Below the pieces are notes generated by a model. That model did no database searches, had not been told where the DNA came from, and worked only from the letters and a program-made list of their open reading frames with translations. Position numbers and translations under genes: made by a program. A stretch of 47,726 nucleotides of DNA from Oscillospiraceae bacterium (GTDB taxonomy: Bacteria; Bacillota; Clostridia; Oscillospirales; Ruminococcaceae): positions 1-47,726 of the forward strand of contig JAFZPP010000049.1 in assembly GCA_017550285.1 (NCBI GenBank), in the 5' to 3' direction. Positions 25,973-34,658 of this stretch are shown piece by piece; within the stretch, counting starts at the first letter, position 1, and each line of letters starts with the position of its first letter.

Positions 25973-27055
25973 ATGGCAACACCTGAGCAGCAGCAGAAGG
26001 TCGAACAGCTCCTCGAACGCATCAAAATGGCAGGCAAGCTCCCACAGAACGAGCTGGATGCGGCTTTTTCCGAAATGGAATTTACAGATGAGGAGATTTC
26101 ACTGTTTTATGACCAGTGCAATGCCCTGAATCTGGATTTTGCGGATGAGGATTTGCTTGATGACGATATCGAGACCAGACTCGATGAGGAGGATGCACTT
26201 TCGCTCGAAAGCGGCTCCTCGCCTGATGATCCGGTCAAGATTTATCTGAAGGAGATCGGCAGAGTTCCGCTGCTGACCCCCGAGGAGGAAACCGAGCTTG
26301 CACGCCGCCTTGCGGAGAATCCGAATGATACGGCAGCGAAGAACCGTCTTTCCGAGGCGAATCTCCGTCTGGTCGTCAGCATTGCGAAAAAATACGTCGG
26401 CAGAGGCATGCAGTTCCTCGATCTGATTCAGGAGGGCAATATGGGTCTGCTGAAAGCCGTCGATAAGTTTGATTATACCAAGGGTTTCAAATTCTCCACC
26501 TATGCAACGTGGTGGATCCGGCAATCCATTACCCGTGCAATCGCAGATCAGGCGCGCACGATCCGTATTCCGGTACACATGGTCGAAACGATCACCCGTG
26601 TCAAGAAGGCATCGAGTCAGCTTCTGCACTTAAACGGCAAAGACCCCTCCGAGGAGGAGATCGCGGATTATCTCGATATGCCGCTGGACAAGGTGCGCGA
26701 GGTCATGCGCATCGCACAGGAGCCGGTCTCGCTTGAAACGCCGATCGGCGAGGAGGAGGACAGCCACCTCGGCGACTTCATCCCCGATAACCATGCGCAG
26801 TCGCCGAATGACGCTGCGAACAATACCATGCTGAAAGAACAGCTCAATGAGGTGCTCTCGACGCTGACACCGCGTGAGGCGGATGTCCTGCGGATGCGCT
26901 ACGGTCTCGACAACGAGCCGCCGAAAACGCTCGAGGATGTCGGCAAGGCGTTCAATGTCACGCGCGAACGCATCCGTCAGATCGAAGCAAAGGCACTCCG
27001 CAAGCTGCGCCACCCGAGCCGCAGCAAAAAGGTCCGCGATTATCTCGAACACTGA
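25973..27055 (+). CDS. RNA polymerase sigma factor, sigma-A type, copy 2
   Basis: The 360-aa protein is a tandem paralogue of the preceding sigma factor. Regions 1.2, 2 and most of 3-4 are almost identical, with the same WWIRQ and [15 protein letters not shown] motifs. The N-terminal 80 residues are unrelated at the sequence level and rich in Asp/Glu. Region 4 differs in the stretch before the helix-turn-helix ([19 protein letters not shown]), in the recognition region ([12 protein letters not shown] versus [12 protein letters not shown]) and at the end ([15 protein letters not shown]). The latter end is closer to typical RpoD, so this copy may be the main housekeeping factor. GGGAGG precedes ATG 25973. 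Confidence 0.95.
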   Translation: MATPEQQQKVEQLLERIKMAGKLPQNELDAAFSEMEFTDEEISLFYDQCNALNLDFADEDLLDDDIETRLDEEDALSLESGSSPDDPVKIYLKEIGRVPLLTPEEETELARRLAENPNDTAAKNRLSEANLRLVVSIAKKYVGRGMQFLDLIQEGNMGLLKAVDKFDYTKGFKFSTYATWWIRQSITRAIADQARTIRIPVHMVETITRVKKASSQLLHLNGKDPSEEEIADYLDMPLDKVREVMRIAQEPVSLETPIGEEEDSHLGDFIPDNHAQSPNDAANNTMLKEQLNEVLSTLTPREADVLRMRYGLDNEPPKTLEDVGKAFNVTRERIRQIEAKALRKLRHPSRSKKVRDYLEH

Positions 27056-27063
27056 TAGAAATA

Positions 27064-27104
27064 ACATACGGCAGCAGATGCCATGAACATCTGCTGCCGT
27101 ATGT
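27064..27104 (+). terminator. 17-bp perfect hairpin after the sigma factor pair
   Basis: ACATACGGCAGCAGATG pairs perfectly with its complement around a 7-nt loop, nine bases after the second rpoD stop. It lacks a proper T run, so it may act as a weak terminator or as an mRNA 3' stabiliser. Confidence 0.65.
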
Positions 27105-27129
27105 CTTATGAAATCCCGCCTATGTTTTT

Positions 27130-27291
27130 GGTAAAGCAGCGGCATCCGCGCTCCGCCTGACTGCGGACGCCGCTGCGGGAGTATGCTTCAAATCTCCTGT
27201 TTTCTGTTTTTCTGACGAAACTGGGCTGCCGGCAGAGCAGCCCTCTGGGGGAAGAACTGCCCGCCCGTACAGTCCGGTGAATCCGGTTTCC
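27130..27291 (-). ncRNA. Possible small structured RNA
   Basis: A consensus-like minus-strand promoter (TTGAAA 27326-27321, 17 bases, TATGAT 27303-27298) would start a transcript near 27291. That transcript contains CCGG-ATTCA-CCGG, a 7-bp hairpin GGGCTGC/GCAGCCC (27243-27223) and a terminal 14-bp stem with one G-U pair (27176-27136). It ends in TTTACC. No convincing ORF with a ribosome site is present. I cannot match it to a known RNA family. Confidence 0.35.
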
Positions 27292-27297
27292 GCTTTT

Positions 27298-27326
27298 ATC
27301 ATACCGCATCGGGCAGCGCTTTTCAA
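27298..27326 (-). promoter_or_regulatory. Possible promoter of the small RNA
   Basis: TTGAAA and TATGAT with a 17-base spacer on the minus strand, not upstream of any protein gene. Confidence 0.45.
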
Positions 27327-27464
27327 TGATATATGATATGGAACTACTGCACAATCATCCGCCTCGGATTATTTTCGGAGAAAATGTAATCTGCGCGGCG
27401 GATTTACTGTCTGTCTTTCTGAAGCGCTTCACAAATCTGATCATCCGGAAAGGAGGTGCACCGT

Positions 27465-28019
27465 ATGAATGACGCTGAACTGATTGCGCTCTATTATGCA
27501 CGGGATGAACGTGCATCCGATGAAACCTTCCGTAAATTCGGCGGCTACTGCTATACGATTGCACATAATATTCTCGGCAGCAGTCAGGATTCGGAGGAAT
27601 GCGTCAATGACGTACTGCTGCGCCTCTGGGAGCGGATTCCGCCGGCAAAGCCTGATAATCTGTATGCCTATACTGCCGCCGTGACCCGCAGCATCGCCCG
27701 CAACCGCTATGCCGCTTCCCAGACAAAGAAGCGCGGCGGCGGCGAAACTGTACTTGTGCTCGATGAGCTCCGCGACTGCACGGACCCTGACTCCGTGGAG
27801 CAGCAGCTCGACAGCCGCGAACTCGGCACGGCAGTCAATGCCTTCCTCGGGACGCTCAAGGAACAGCACCGCATCATCTTTGTACAGCGGTACTGGTATC
27901 TCTGCCCCGTGGAAGACATCGCAGCAAACCTCGGCATCTCAAAATCAAAGGTCACGGTCACGCTGATGCGGACACGCCAGAAACTCCGGACATATCTCGA
28001 AAAGGAGGGATTCTTATGA
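27465..28019 (+). CDS. ECF-type RNA polymerase sigma factor
   Basis: The 184-aa protein has sigma region 2 (residues about 22-85, SSQDSEECVNDVLLRLWERI) and region 4 (about 125-180, EQHRIIFVQRYWYLCPVEDIAANLGI and KVTVTLMRTRQKLR), with no region 3. This is the layout of extracytoplasmic-function sigma factors. AAAGGAGGTG precedes ATG 27465. Its stop overlaps the start of the next gene (ATGA), which encodes a membrane protein with a cytoplasmic N-terminus. That is the standard arrangement of an ECF sigma and its anti-sigma factor. Confidence 0.93.
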   Translation: MNDAELIALYYARDERASDETFRKFGGYCYTIAHNILGSSQDSEECVNDVLLRLWERIPPAKPDNLYAYTAAVTRSIARNRYAASQTKKRGGGETVLVLDELRDCTDPDSVEQQLDSRELGTAVNAFLGTLKEQHRIIFVQRYWYLCPVEDIAANLGISKSKVTVTLMRTRQKLRTYLEKEGFL

Positions 28020-30481
28020 AACCGGAACAGCTGCTGGAATCTATGGAGCATATTTCCGCTGATTACATCGCAGAAGCAAAGCCGCATACGGAACCGCATC
28101 AGGAATCCCGTGTGAGGCAGCCTGAGACGGAGAAACCGGAGAAAAAGGACATCCGGAAGCATGACCGCGCAGCGGCTCCGTCCGGCACAGGAAAGGACAT
28201 CATCATGCGCAAACAATCCGTTACACAGCGCGTTACGACAGGCATTGTCGCAGCAGCAGCCTGCGCCGTATTTGTCGGCGGCGGCATTTTCATTGCACAG
28301 CAGGCAAAGCAGAACCGTCCGGAAGTCGCAAACTCCGGAAATAACATCGCAGAACAGACAAATGCAAACTTCCTCGGCGGCACCGGCGAAATCCATGTCG
28401 CCGGCACAACAGAATTCATGTATGATGACACAAGAGTCTATTTCGACTTCGGACACAGCTGCGGCAGCAGAAATACAGAAGACCTCAATGTGCTGCAAGA
28501 TACCGGCGATGCCGTCAAGAACTTTCTGACACATGTTTACTGGGACGGCGACCGGTTCTATTACGCAGACGGCATCGCGCTCTACCGGCTGAACAATGAC
28601 GGAACACATGAAAATACGCCTTTTTTCTCCGCAGACTGCTATGACGGCTCCGCAGACTGGAACGATTTTCAATATTCTGACATCACGCATCTGACCGGCA
28701 GCTATTACGGTGTCCGCATGTCACATCTGAACGGCAGTGATTACGCCGTCAGCTACTGTCTCTATAACGCGGAAACCCAGCAGGCAGAGCTCATGCCGAT
28801 TGATACCGGACATATTCAGTTCTTTGCGGAAACCGATGACAGCATTCTGCTGGAAAATCCGGAGACCGGCGGCATGACGCGCTATACGTTCAGCACGAAA
28901 TCCCGCAAGGAAATCCGCTTCAACGGTTATGAATTGGCGAACGGTAAGCTGCTGCTGCGCGATCACACGCTTTACGGTTTGATGCGCAAAACCGCAGGTG
29001 CTTCCAATGCGCTGCCGCAATACTGCAAGGTCGATCTCTCGACCGGAAACTGCGCCGAACTGATTGCCGCACCGCCGGAAATCAGCAGTTTTGCAGCATG
29101 CGGCGACAGCATCTTTACAATCACCAAGGGCATGTTCCTGAACGAGTCCGATCCGGAATTTGTGCAGCTCAATGAGCTCTGCTATTATGATGATATCAGA
29201 CCGGAGCGATTCAGCGATATTGCGGCAGAAGAAATAGATTCAGTCCCGATGTATTACGTTGTCGCTGCGGATGAAAACTATGTTGCAGTACGGCTCGGCG
29301 CGGGCTCCGATGCAGAGCGCAATCTGATCTATGACCGCAGGGAAAACAAGCCCGTTTTCTACTATCTGAATCATGCCGTACAGGAAAATCCGGTTGACAC
29401 AACAGACGGGGATACCAATCTTCTCGGCGGTACCGGAACGATCCGTCCGGTGAACGGTGAACGCGCCAGCTTTACATGGCTGCTCCGCGACGATCAGTAT
29501 TACTACATTCATACCGATGGCAACGAGGAACGCAGCTGGTTCCGCTATCCGCTCGAAGGCGGTCAGGGCACAATGATTTCCTCGCCGGTCAGCAATCCGC
29601 CTTCCAATGATATGTACGCAGAGCTGGTAACAGACGGCACGAATATCCTGAACCGTTCGCTGCAGCGGATCGTCGGCGGTGAGATGTATCCTTCCATGGA
29701 TGAGATCTGTGAAAAGCTGAGTCCGGAAGCGCAGGAAAAGAAGAATCTGCTGGAATGTGCAGGCATCTGGAAGATCGCCGACAAATACTTCATGTGGATC
29801 GCCGGACGTGAAGTGGATTATGACATTTATATCTGGCTTGACAGCAGCGGAAATATCCTTGACATGCAGGAATATGACGACGCACAGCATACCATGGGCG
29901 GCGTCTTCTGTGACCAAGAGCATGAGCATATGTACCAAACAATAGATCACGAAGATATCGGCAGGCGCCAAATTGATCTGATTCCGATGCCCGGATATCC
30001 GGATGAAAGCTATACCAGTCCGGAAGAGTGGGCCATCTCTTCAGCAGTGATCTCCGGCGGTAAAACGCTCTATTCTATGTGGTCGGAAACAGGCAAGAAT
30101 CAGTGTGAACTCCGCCTGAGCGATGATGACGGCAGCAGTATACTGCTTGCAAACGGTAACATATTATCTTTTAATACCCGCGATGATAAGGTCTATTACA
30201 CGGTTCATGACGATTCAGGTTCGGAAAATGCAGCGTATACGATTTATATGATCGACCTGCAATCCGATACACACGAGCCGGTCGCAATCTATAAATCAGA
30301 CTCCGTAACAAGTGTAAACGCCTTTACGGAAAGCAGCACTCCCGCAGGCTATGAGATCGTTGTTTACAATTCAAACCAATCTGTGATCTTCCTTGATCCC
30401 GATACCTATGCGGTGACCAGAGAGCTCAGTATGCCGGATGCTTCCGGCATGCTCGCAGGCGACGCATCGGATGCAGACTGA
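28016..30481 (+). CDS. Membrane-anchored putative anti-sigma factor/sensor, 821 aa
   Basis: Topology: a cytoplasmic N-terminus of about 70 residues (MKPEQLLESMEHISADYIAE), one membrane helix (about 74-94, TTGIVAAAACAVFVGGGIFI), and about 725 extracellular residues. The outer part carries two copies of a motif, NFLGGTGEIHV (about 118) and NLLGGTGTIRP (about 468). Each opens a region rich in Tyr/Asp beta-strands such as DDQYYYI and GDRFYYAD, suggesting two related propeller-like domains. Overlap with the ECF gene implies it binds that sigma factor. The extracellular domain would sense an unknown signal. The anti-sigma role is inferred from context; no ZAS zinc motif is visible. Confidence 0.75.
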   Translation: MKPEQLLESMEHISADYIAEAKPHTEPHQESRVRQPETEKPEKKDIRKHDRAAAPSGTGKDIIMRKQSVTQRVTTGIVAAAACAVFVGGGIFIAQQAKQNRPEVANSGNNIAEQTNANFLGGTGEIHVAGTTEFMYDDTRVYFDFGHSCGSRNTEDLNVLQDTGDAVKNFLTHVYWDGDRFYYADGIALYRLNNDGTHENTPFFSADCYDGSADWNDFQYSDITHLTGSYYGVRMSHLNGSDYAVSYCLYNAETQQAELMPIDTGHIQFFAETDDSILLENPETGGMTRYTFSTKSRKEIRFNGYELANGKLLLRDHTLYGLMRKTAGASNALPQYCKVDLSTGNCAELIAAPPEISSFAACGDSIFTITKGMFLNESDPEFVQLNELCYYDDIRPERFSDIAAEEIDSVPMYYVVAADENYVAVRLGAGSDAERNLIYDRRENKPVFYYLNHAVQENPVDTTDGDTNLLGGTGTIRPVNGERASFTWLLRDDQYYYIHTDGNEERSWFRYPLEGGQGTMISSPVSNPPSNDMYAELVTDGTNILNRSLQRIVGGEMYPSMDEICEKLSPEAQEKKNLLECAGIWKIADKYFMWIAGREVDYDIYIWLDSSGNILDMQEYDDAQHTMGGVFCDQEHEHMYQTIDHEDIGRRQIDLIPMPGYPDESYTSPEEWAISSAVISGGKTLYSMWSETGKNQCELRLSDDDGSSILLANGNILSFNTRDDKVYYTVHDDSGSENAAYTIYMIDLQSDTHEPVAIYKSDSVTSVNAFTESSTPAGYEIVVYNSNQSVIFLDPDTYAVTRELSMPDASGMLAGDASDAD

Positions 30482-30512
30482 CCGAACATCCGCGAGATAC
30501 CCATATAGAAGG

Positions 30513-30547
30513 AATGCCCCGAAGCATTTACAGTGCTTCGGGGCATT
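30513..30547. terminator. Bidirectional terminator hairpin
   Basis: A 14-bp perfect stem AATGCCCCGAAGCA / TGCTTCGGGGCATT lies between the convergent sensor and GNAT genes, overlapping the GNAT stop codon by two bases. Confidence 0.75.
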
Positions 30548-31004
30548 ATCTTTCCAGAACAAACCGAACAACCTTCACATTCCCGTCCATTTCGGTATCC
30601 TGTATACGAAAGCCGCATTTTTCTTTGTAAAATCTGATGTTTTCGCTTTTATCCGCCGGCGTAATCAATGTAAATCTGCTCCAGTCACTATAATAGGATT
30701 TTACGAATTCGATTGCAGACGTTCCGATCCCCTGCCCCTGAAATTCCGGAATCACACACAAACATCCGATTTCATAGACCCCTTTTTGTACCTGCTTGCA
30801 GGAAATACTGCCAACCGCTTTCTCCTGACAGACAATCAGGAATTTCGGATACACAGCGATTGAATGTTTCATTTCTTCCGTCGTCTTTCCATATGCAGGA
30901 CATTCGCCGTATTTGATGAAATCGCTGTAAAAGGAAGAATTGTAAATACGAATCAGCAGTTCTGCATCTGCTGTTTCCGCTTTTCTGAATGCAGTAGTCT
31001 TCAT
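30546..31004 (-). CDS. GNAT family N-acetyltransferase
   Basis: The 152-aa protein has the acetyl-CoA-binding motif A (VIPEFQGQGIGTSAIEFV, about residues 85-102) and the typical NIRFYKEKCGF motif B region. The substrate cannot be predicted. The ATG at 31004 sits nine bases from GGAG; an ATG two codons earlier is possible. It is convergent with the sensor gene. Confidence 0.88.
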   Translation of the reverse strand: MKTTAFRKAETADAELLIRIYNSSFYSDFIKYGECPAYGKTTEEMKHSIAVYPKFLIVCQEKAVGSISCKQVQKGVYEIGCLCVIPEFQGQGIGTSAIEFVKSYYSDWSRFTLITPADKSENIRFYKEKCGFRIQDTEMDGNVKVVRFVLER

Positions 31005-31162
31005 GAACATCCGCTCCGATCTCTGATTATTTTTTTCAAGCTACAGCGCCCTTTTAGCCCATTATAGCAAACCCTGCCTCAAAAGTCAACCACAGAAAGC
31101 AAACCGGATCACCGCTTTCCTGACGGTAAGCCGGTGCAGTGAAAAACTGCTGCTGAGCGGAA

Positions 31163-31387
31163 TCAGAAGGTATCATGCAGAAAGAACGCAACGATTCTAT
31201 TCACGATACGGCTCAGCACCCTTTCTTCAAAATATGCGGCGGCTATGAATGAAATGGCCGAAAAAAATATCCGCAAACCAAAAGATTCAATATAACGGAA
31301 TATGAGAAAAATCGCAATGAAGGCAAGCAGAACAAAGCATAAAATATTTGCAAAGCCGTAAATAGCTGCTTTTTGATTTGCATTCAT
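31163..31387 (-). CDS. Small membrane protein, 74 aa
   Basis: An unrecognised small protein with two closely spaced hydrophobic stretches (about 10-32, ILCFVLLAFIAIFLIFRYI, and 36-50) and a basic C-terminal part. It is short, but support comes from AGGTGA before the ATG at 31387 and an excellent promoter 44 bases upstream (31459-31431). Confidence 0.6.
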   Translation of the reverse strand: MNANQKAAIYGFANILCFVLLAFIAIFLIFRYIESFGLRIFFSAISFIAAAYFEERVLSRIVNRIVAFFLHDTF

Positions 31388-31430
31388 TTTTTCACCTCGC
31401 CGCGGTATATCCTGATTTATATTTGTATCA

Positions 31431-31459
31431 ATTATATCACAGCATCGCTGCCCTGTCAA
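31431..31459 (-). promoter_or_regulatory. Sigma-A promoter of the 74-aa gene
   Basis: TTGACA (31459-31454), 17-base spacer, TATAAT (31436-31431): a full consensus match on the minus strand. The -35 directly follows the T run of the preceding terminator. Confidence 0.8.
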
Positions 31460-31460
31460 T

Positions 31461-31507
31461 AAAAAAGCCATAGTACTTCTGACTGCACATCAGAAATACT
31501 ATGGCTT
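31461..31507 (-). terminator. Terminator of the metA-31568 unit
   Basis: AAGCCATAGTA and TACTATGGCTT form an 11-bp stem, extended by TTCTGA/TCAGAA after one mismatch, followed on the minus strand by TTTTTTATTG. Confidence 0.85.
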
Positions 31508-31567
31508 AAAGCTCCGTATAAGCGCAAGCCTTTGGTGCATTACGCTCCTTCTTTATTCGGTTCTGTG

Positions 31568-32179
31568 TTATGCAGGAAGCATAATCACATCATCGGGGAC
31601 CACATCAATCTGATCCGTTCCCGCTGCTTTGCTCGTTGTCACAGCGCCGCCGTATGGATTTTGCAGCGTACCCTGCTTATACTGCACCAGCAGCGCATCC
31701 ATGACATCATAGAATGTGATATCATACTTTGCAAAGAAGCTGGCATACGGCTCCTCGGTGTACTTTTCGAGGTAATCCGGAAGTGACTGGTCTGCCTCAT
31801 AATTCGTGAAGACCTCGTCCGCATTCTCCAGCATCTGCGTGTAGTCGGATGCAATCACATCCGCATACGGGATAATCTCGCGGATCGAGAAGAATACGCC
31901 GACGACTACGAGCAGACTCAGAACCGACAGGACAATACCCGTAATCGCAAGACCGGTTCCGTCCAGATGCTTGACCAGTACGATGATGCCGAAGATAATC
32001 GCAAGCGGTGCGGTAATGACATTGATGCAGCAGCAGCAAAGTCCGATAATACTCAGAATACCGAGAATCAGCGCCGCGATTGCAAGACCCGTCTTGCGCT
32101 GCTTCTGCGGCGGCAGCGTCACATTGACGCCCTCATAGCCGTAATTCGGCTGCTGCGGATTGTTAAAATTCTGTTCCAT
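31568..32179 (-). CDS. DUF4190-like membrane protein, 203 aa
   Basis: A Pro/Gln/Asn-rich cytoplasmic N-terminus (about 1-28) is followed by paired membrane helices with the AALILGILSIIGLCCCCINV stretch and a second pair (about 58-100). This layout is typical of DUF4190 proteins. A C-terminal extracytoplasmic domain of about 100 residues follows (YADVIASDYTQMLENADEVF). AAAGGAG precedes ATG 32179. It starts 24 bases after metA, so it is probably in the same transcript. Function is unknown. Confidence 0.75.
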   Translation of the reverse strand: MEQNFNNPQQPNYGYEGVNVTLPPQKQRKTGLAIAALILGILSIIGLCCCCINVITAPLAIIFGIIVLVKHLDGTGLAITGIVLSVLSLLVVVGVFFSIREIIPYADVIASDYTQMLENADEVFTNYEADQSLPDYLEKYTEEPYASFFAKYDITFYDVMDALLVQYKQGTLQNPYGGAVTTSKAAGTDQIDVVPDDVIMLPA

Positions 32180-32203
32180 ATTGCTCCTTTCCGGCATATG
32201 CCG

Positions 32204-33151
32204 TCAGACATCCAGCTCCCAGTTCCAGTTGCGCAGCGGCAGCTCCGCCAGATCAAAGGGCGTCCGCTGATAGACACAGTAGTTCAGCCAGTTGGAAAAC
32301 ATCAGGTTTGCATGGCAGCGCCACGAAAAACGCGGCATCTCTGCCGGATCGTTATGCGGGAAATAATTGAAGGGCATCTCGATCTCCAGCCCCTTTTCCT
32401 TATCGCGGAAATATTCCGCCGCAAGCGTATTGCGGTCATACTCCGAGTGACCGGTGATGAAATACTGTCTGCCGTTGCGGTTTGCAACAATATGCACGCC
32501 GGAAAGCTCCGAGCTCGTCAGGATAACAAGCTCCTTCACCTTTTCAATATCGGCTCTGCGCACCTCGGTATGCCTCGAATGCGGCACATCGAATACATCG
32601 TCAAATCCGCGCAGCAGCAGCGATTTTTTCACCTCTGCACGATGCGGAAAAATGCCGAACATCTTTTTCGGCAGCGGATACTTCGGAACCCCGAAGTGAT
32701 AATAGAGACCTGCCTGCGCACCCCAGCAGATGTGCAGCGTACTGAACACATGAGTTTTCGACCACTCCATGAGTTCGCAGATCTCCTGCCAGTAGTCAAC
32801 TTCCTCGAAGGGAAGCTGTTCGACCGGCGCGCCGGTGACAATCATGCCGTCATAGAATTTCTCACGGATCTCCGTCAGCGTTGTATAAAATGCGTCCATA
32901 TGGCTCTGCGAGGTGTTTTTGGAAACATGCGATTCCATGCGCAGCAGCGAAATATCGACCTGAAGCGGCGTATTGCTCAGCAGGCGCAGGAGCTGCAATT
33001 CGGTTTCCAGCTTTTTCGGCATGATATTGAGCACGAGAATCCGCAGCGGCCGGATATCCTGATGCGCCGCGCGGTCACTGCCCATGACAAAGATATGTTC
33101 ATTGAGGAGTGCCTGATAGGCAGGCAGCTCCGGTGATATACAAATCGGCAA
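32204..33151 (-). CDS. metA: Homoserine O-acetyltransferase (MetA family)
   Basis: MetA acylates homoserine in methionine biosynthesis. The 315-aa protein has the catalytic Cys in [15 protein letters not shown], the catalytic His/Glu in ITGHSEYD and the [12 protein letters not shown]-terminal motif. The specificity segment reads [17 protein letters not shown] Glu at this position is associated with acetyl-CoA use, whereas succinyl-CoA enzymes have Gly (GAPLG). I place the start at a TTG (33151) because AAAGGAG lies nine bases upstream and this gives the usual short N-terminus ([11 protein letters not shown]). No SAM riboswitch or T-box is evident upstream; only a hairpin after the oadA-like gene. 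Confidence 0.92.
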   Translation of the reverse strand: MPICISPELPAYQALLNEHIFVMGSDRAAHQDIRPLRILVLNIMPKKLETELQLLRLLSNTPLQVDISLLRMESHVSKNTSQSHMDAFYTTLTEIREKFYDGMIVTGAPVEQLPFEEVDYWQEICELMEWSKTHVFSTLHICWGAQAGLYYHFGVPKYPLPKKMFGIFPHRAEVKKSLLLRGFDDVFDVPHSRHTEVRRADIEKVKELVILTSSELSGVHIVANRNGRQYFITGHSEYDRNTLAAEYFRDKEKGLEIEMPFNYFPHNDPAEMPRFSWRCHANLMFSNWLNYCVYQRTPFDLAELPLRNWNWELDV

Positions 33152-33192
33152 AAGAAACTGCTCCTTTCTCCCCTGCAATCAAACGGGGAAAT

Positions 33193-33216
33193 GACCGCCG
33201 GTCTCAGACGGCGGTC
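33193..33216 (-). terminator. Hairpin between the oadA-like gene and metA
   Basis: GACCGCCG and CGGCGGTC pair around an 8-nt loop, but the following bases (ATTTCCCCG) are not a strong T run. It may be a partial terminator. Confidence 0.5.
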
Positions 33217-33242
33217 ACCCGAAGCGTTTTCATTGCAGAAAT

Positions 33243-34640
33243 TCAGACGGGATGAATCTGCTTTTCGGCATTCCCGTGTACGCCGTCCAGACCGAACATC
33301 TTATCACGGCGCTTTTCAAAGAACTTGACTGCGACCTGACCGAACTGCGCATAGGAGAGAACATCCTCCTCCTGCGTGATCCACTCAGCACATTCCTCAC
33401 GGAGTTTATCAAGCTCCGGCTCGAGCAGGTCTGCCGGACGGCAGGTAATCGGTTCCTGATCCTTGAGGATCATCTTCTGGAATTCCGGATCAATCGGGAG
33501 CGGCGTTTTGCCGTACTCGCCGCGAACCATAGCTCTGAATTCCTTGGTAACCATTTTATAGCGCTCGCCGCCGATGATATTGAACACAGCCTGCGTACCG
33601 ACGATCTGAGAGGTCGGGGTCACGAGCGGCGGGAAGCCTGCATCCTTGCGGACGCGCGGAACCTCCTCGAGCACAGCCGTCAGCTGATCCTCCTTGCCTG
33701 CCTGCTTGAGCTGCGAGAGCAGGTTCGAGAGCATGCCGCCCGGAACCTGATAGATCAGCGTCTTGGCATCGGCAGCCAGCATCTTCGGATCGAGCAGACC
33801 GGATTTGATATACTTTTCGCGCAGTTCCATGAAGAACGGACGCAGCTCGCTCAGCTTGACAAGGTCCAGACCGGTATCATATTCCGTGCCTGCGAATGCA
33901 GCGACCATGGATTCGGTCGGCGCATGGGAGGTGCCGAGGGCGAGCGGGCTCATCGCGGTGTCGATCACATCGACGCCTGCCTCAGCCGCTTTGATCAGGC
34001 ACATCGACGCCAGACCGGAGGTATAGTGCGTGTGGAGCTGAATCGGCAGATCGGTCGCTTTTTTCAGCGCCTTGACCAGCGACTCTGCACGGTAAGGCGT
34101 CAGCAGCGCAGCCATATCCTTGATGCAGATGGAATCCGCACCTGCGCTCTCAATCTGCTTTGCATAATTGACATAGTATTCGTCAGTGAAGACCTCACCG
34201 GTCGTGAAGCTCATCGCAACCTGCGTATGTGCGCCTTCCTTCTTCGACGCCTTGATTGCGGTTTCGAGGTTGCGGATATCATTCAGCGCATCGAAGATAC
34301 GAATGACATCAATACCGTTTGCAATGGACTTCTGCACGAAATACTCGACCACATCATCTGCATAGTGGCGGTAGCCCAGCATGTTCTGACCGCGGAACAG
34401 CATCTGAAGCGGCGTATTCGGCATATTCTTCTTGAGGATGCGCAGTCTCTCCCACGGGTCCTCATTGAGGAAGCGCAGGCAGGAATCGAAGGTTGCGCCG
34501 CCCCAGCACTCAATCGAGCGGAAGCCGATCTTATCGAGCTCCGGCAGGATCGGGAGCATCTCATCCGTCGTCATGCGCGTTGCGATCAGGGACTGATGCG
34601 CGTCACGCAGTACGGTTTCTGTAATTCCAATTTTCGCCAT
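33243..34640 (-). CDS. Biotin-dependent carboxyltransferase, OadA / pyruvate carboxylase subunit B type
   Basis: The 465-aa protein is a DRE-TIM-type carboxyltransferase acting on oxaloacetate/pyruvate. It begins ITETVLRDAHQSL and carries SIECWGGATFD, RGQNMLGYRHY and the metal-site HTHYTSGLASM. The end corresponds to the post-catalytic PYC_OADA domain. It lacks a fused biotinyl domain, which is supplied by the small gene just upstream. With that gene and the 35141 gene it forms a three-subunit set of 12S-, 1.3S- and 5S-like components. Neither a membrane decarboxylase beta subunit nor a biotin carboxylase is in the window. Confidence 0.92.
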   Translation of the reverse strand: MAKIGITETVLRDAHQSLIATRMTTDEMLPILPELDKIGFRSIECWGGATFDSCLRFLNEDPWERLRILKKNMPNTPLQMLFRGQNMLGYRHYADDVVEYFVQKSIANGIDVIRIFDALNDIRNLETAIKASKKEGAHTQVAMSFTTGEVFTDEYYVNYAKQIESAGADSICIKDMAALLTPYRAESLVKALKKATDLPIQLHTHYTSGLASMCLIKAAEAGVDVIDTAMSPLALGTSHAPTESMVAAFAGTEYDTGLDLVKLSELRPFFMELREKYIKSGLLDPKMLAADAKTLIYQVPGGMLSNLLSQLKQAGKEDQLTAVLEEVPRVRKDAGFPPLVTPTSQIVGTQAVFNIIGGERYKMVTKEFRAMVRGEYGKTPLPIDPEFQKMILKDQEPITCRPADLLEPELDKLREECAEWITQEEDVLSYAQFGQVAVKFFEKRRDKMFGLDGVHGNAEKQIHPV

Positions 34641-34658
34641 ATCCGATCACACTTTCTG

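Larger units (their letters stand above)
27056..27464. other. 409-bp gap between rpoD copy 2 and the ECF sigma gene
   Basis: No protein gene is seen. It holds the 17-bp hairpin, the possible minus-strand RNA (27130-27291) and its promoter. There is also an ECF-like -35 word GGAAC at 27340-27344, too weakly matched to call a promoter. Confidence 0.5.

Noticed and set aside
27106-27354. An 82-codon minus-strand open frame in the gap after the second sigma gene.
   Set aside because: It spans a predicted promoter and hairpins, has no ribosome site, and reads as Arg/Ser-rich nonsense.
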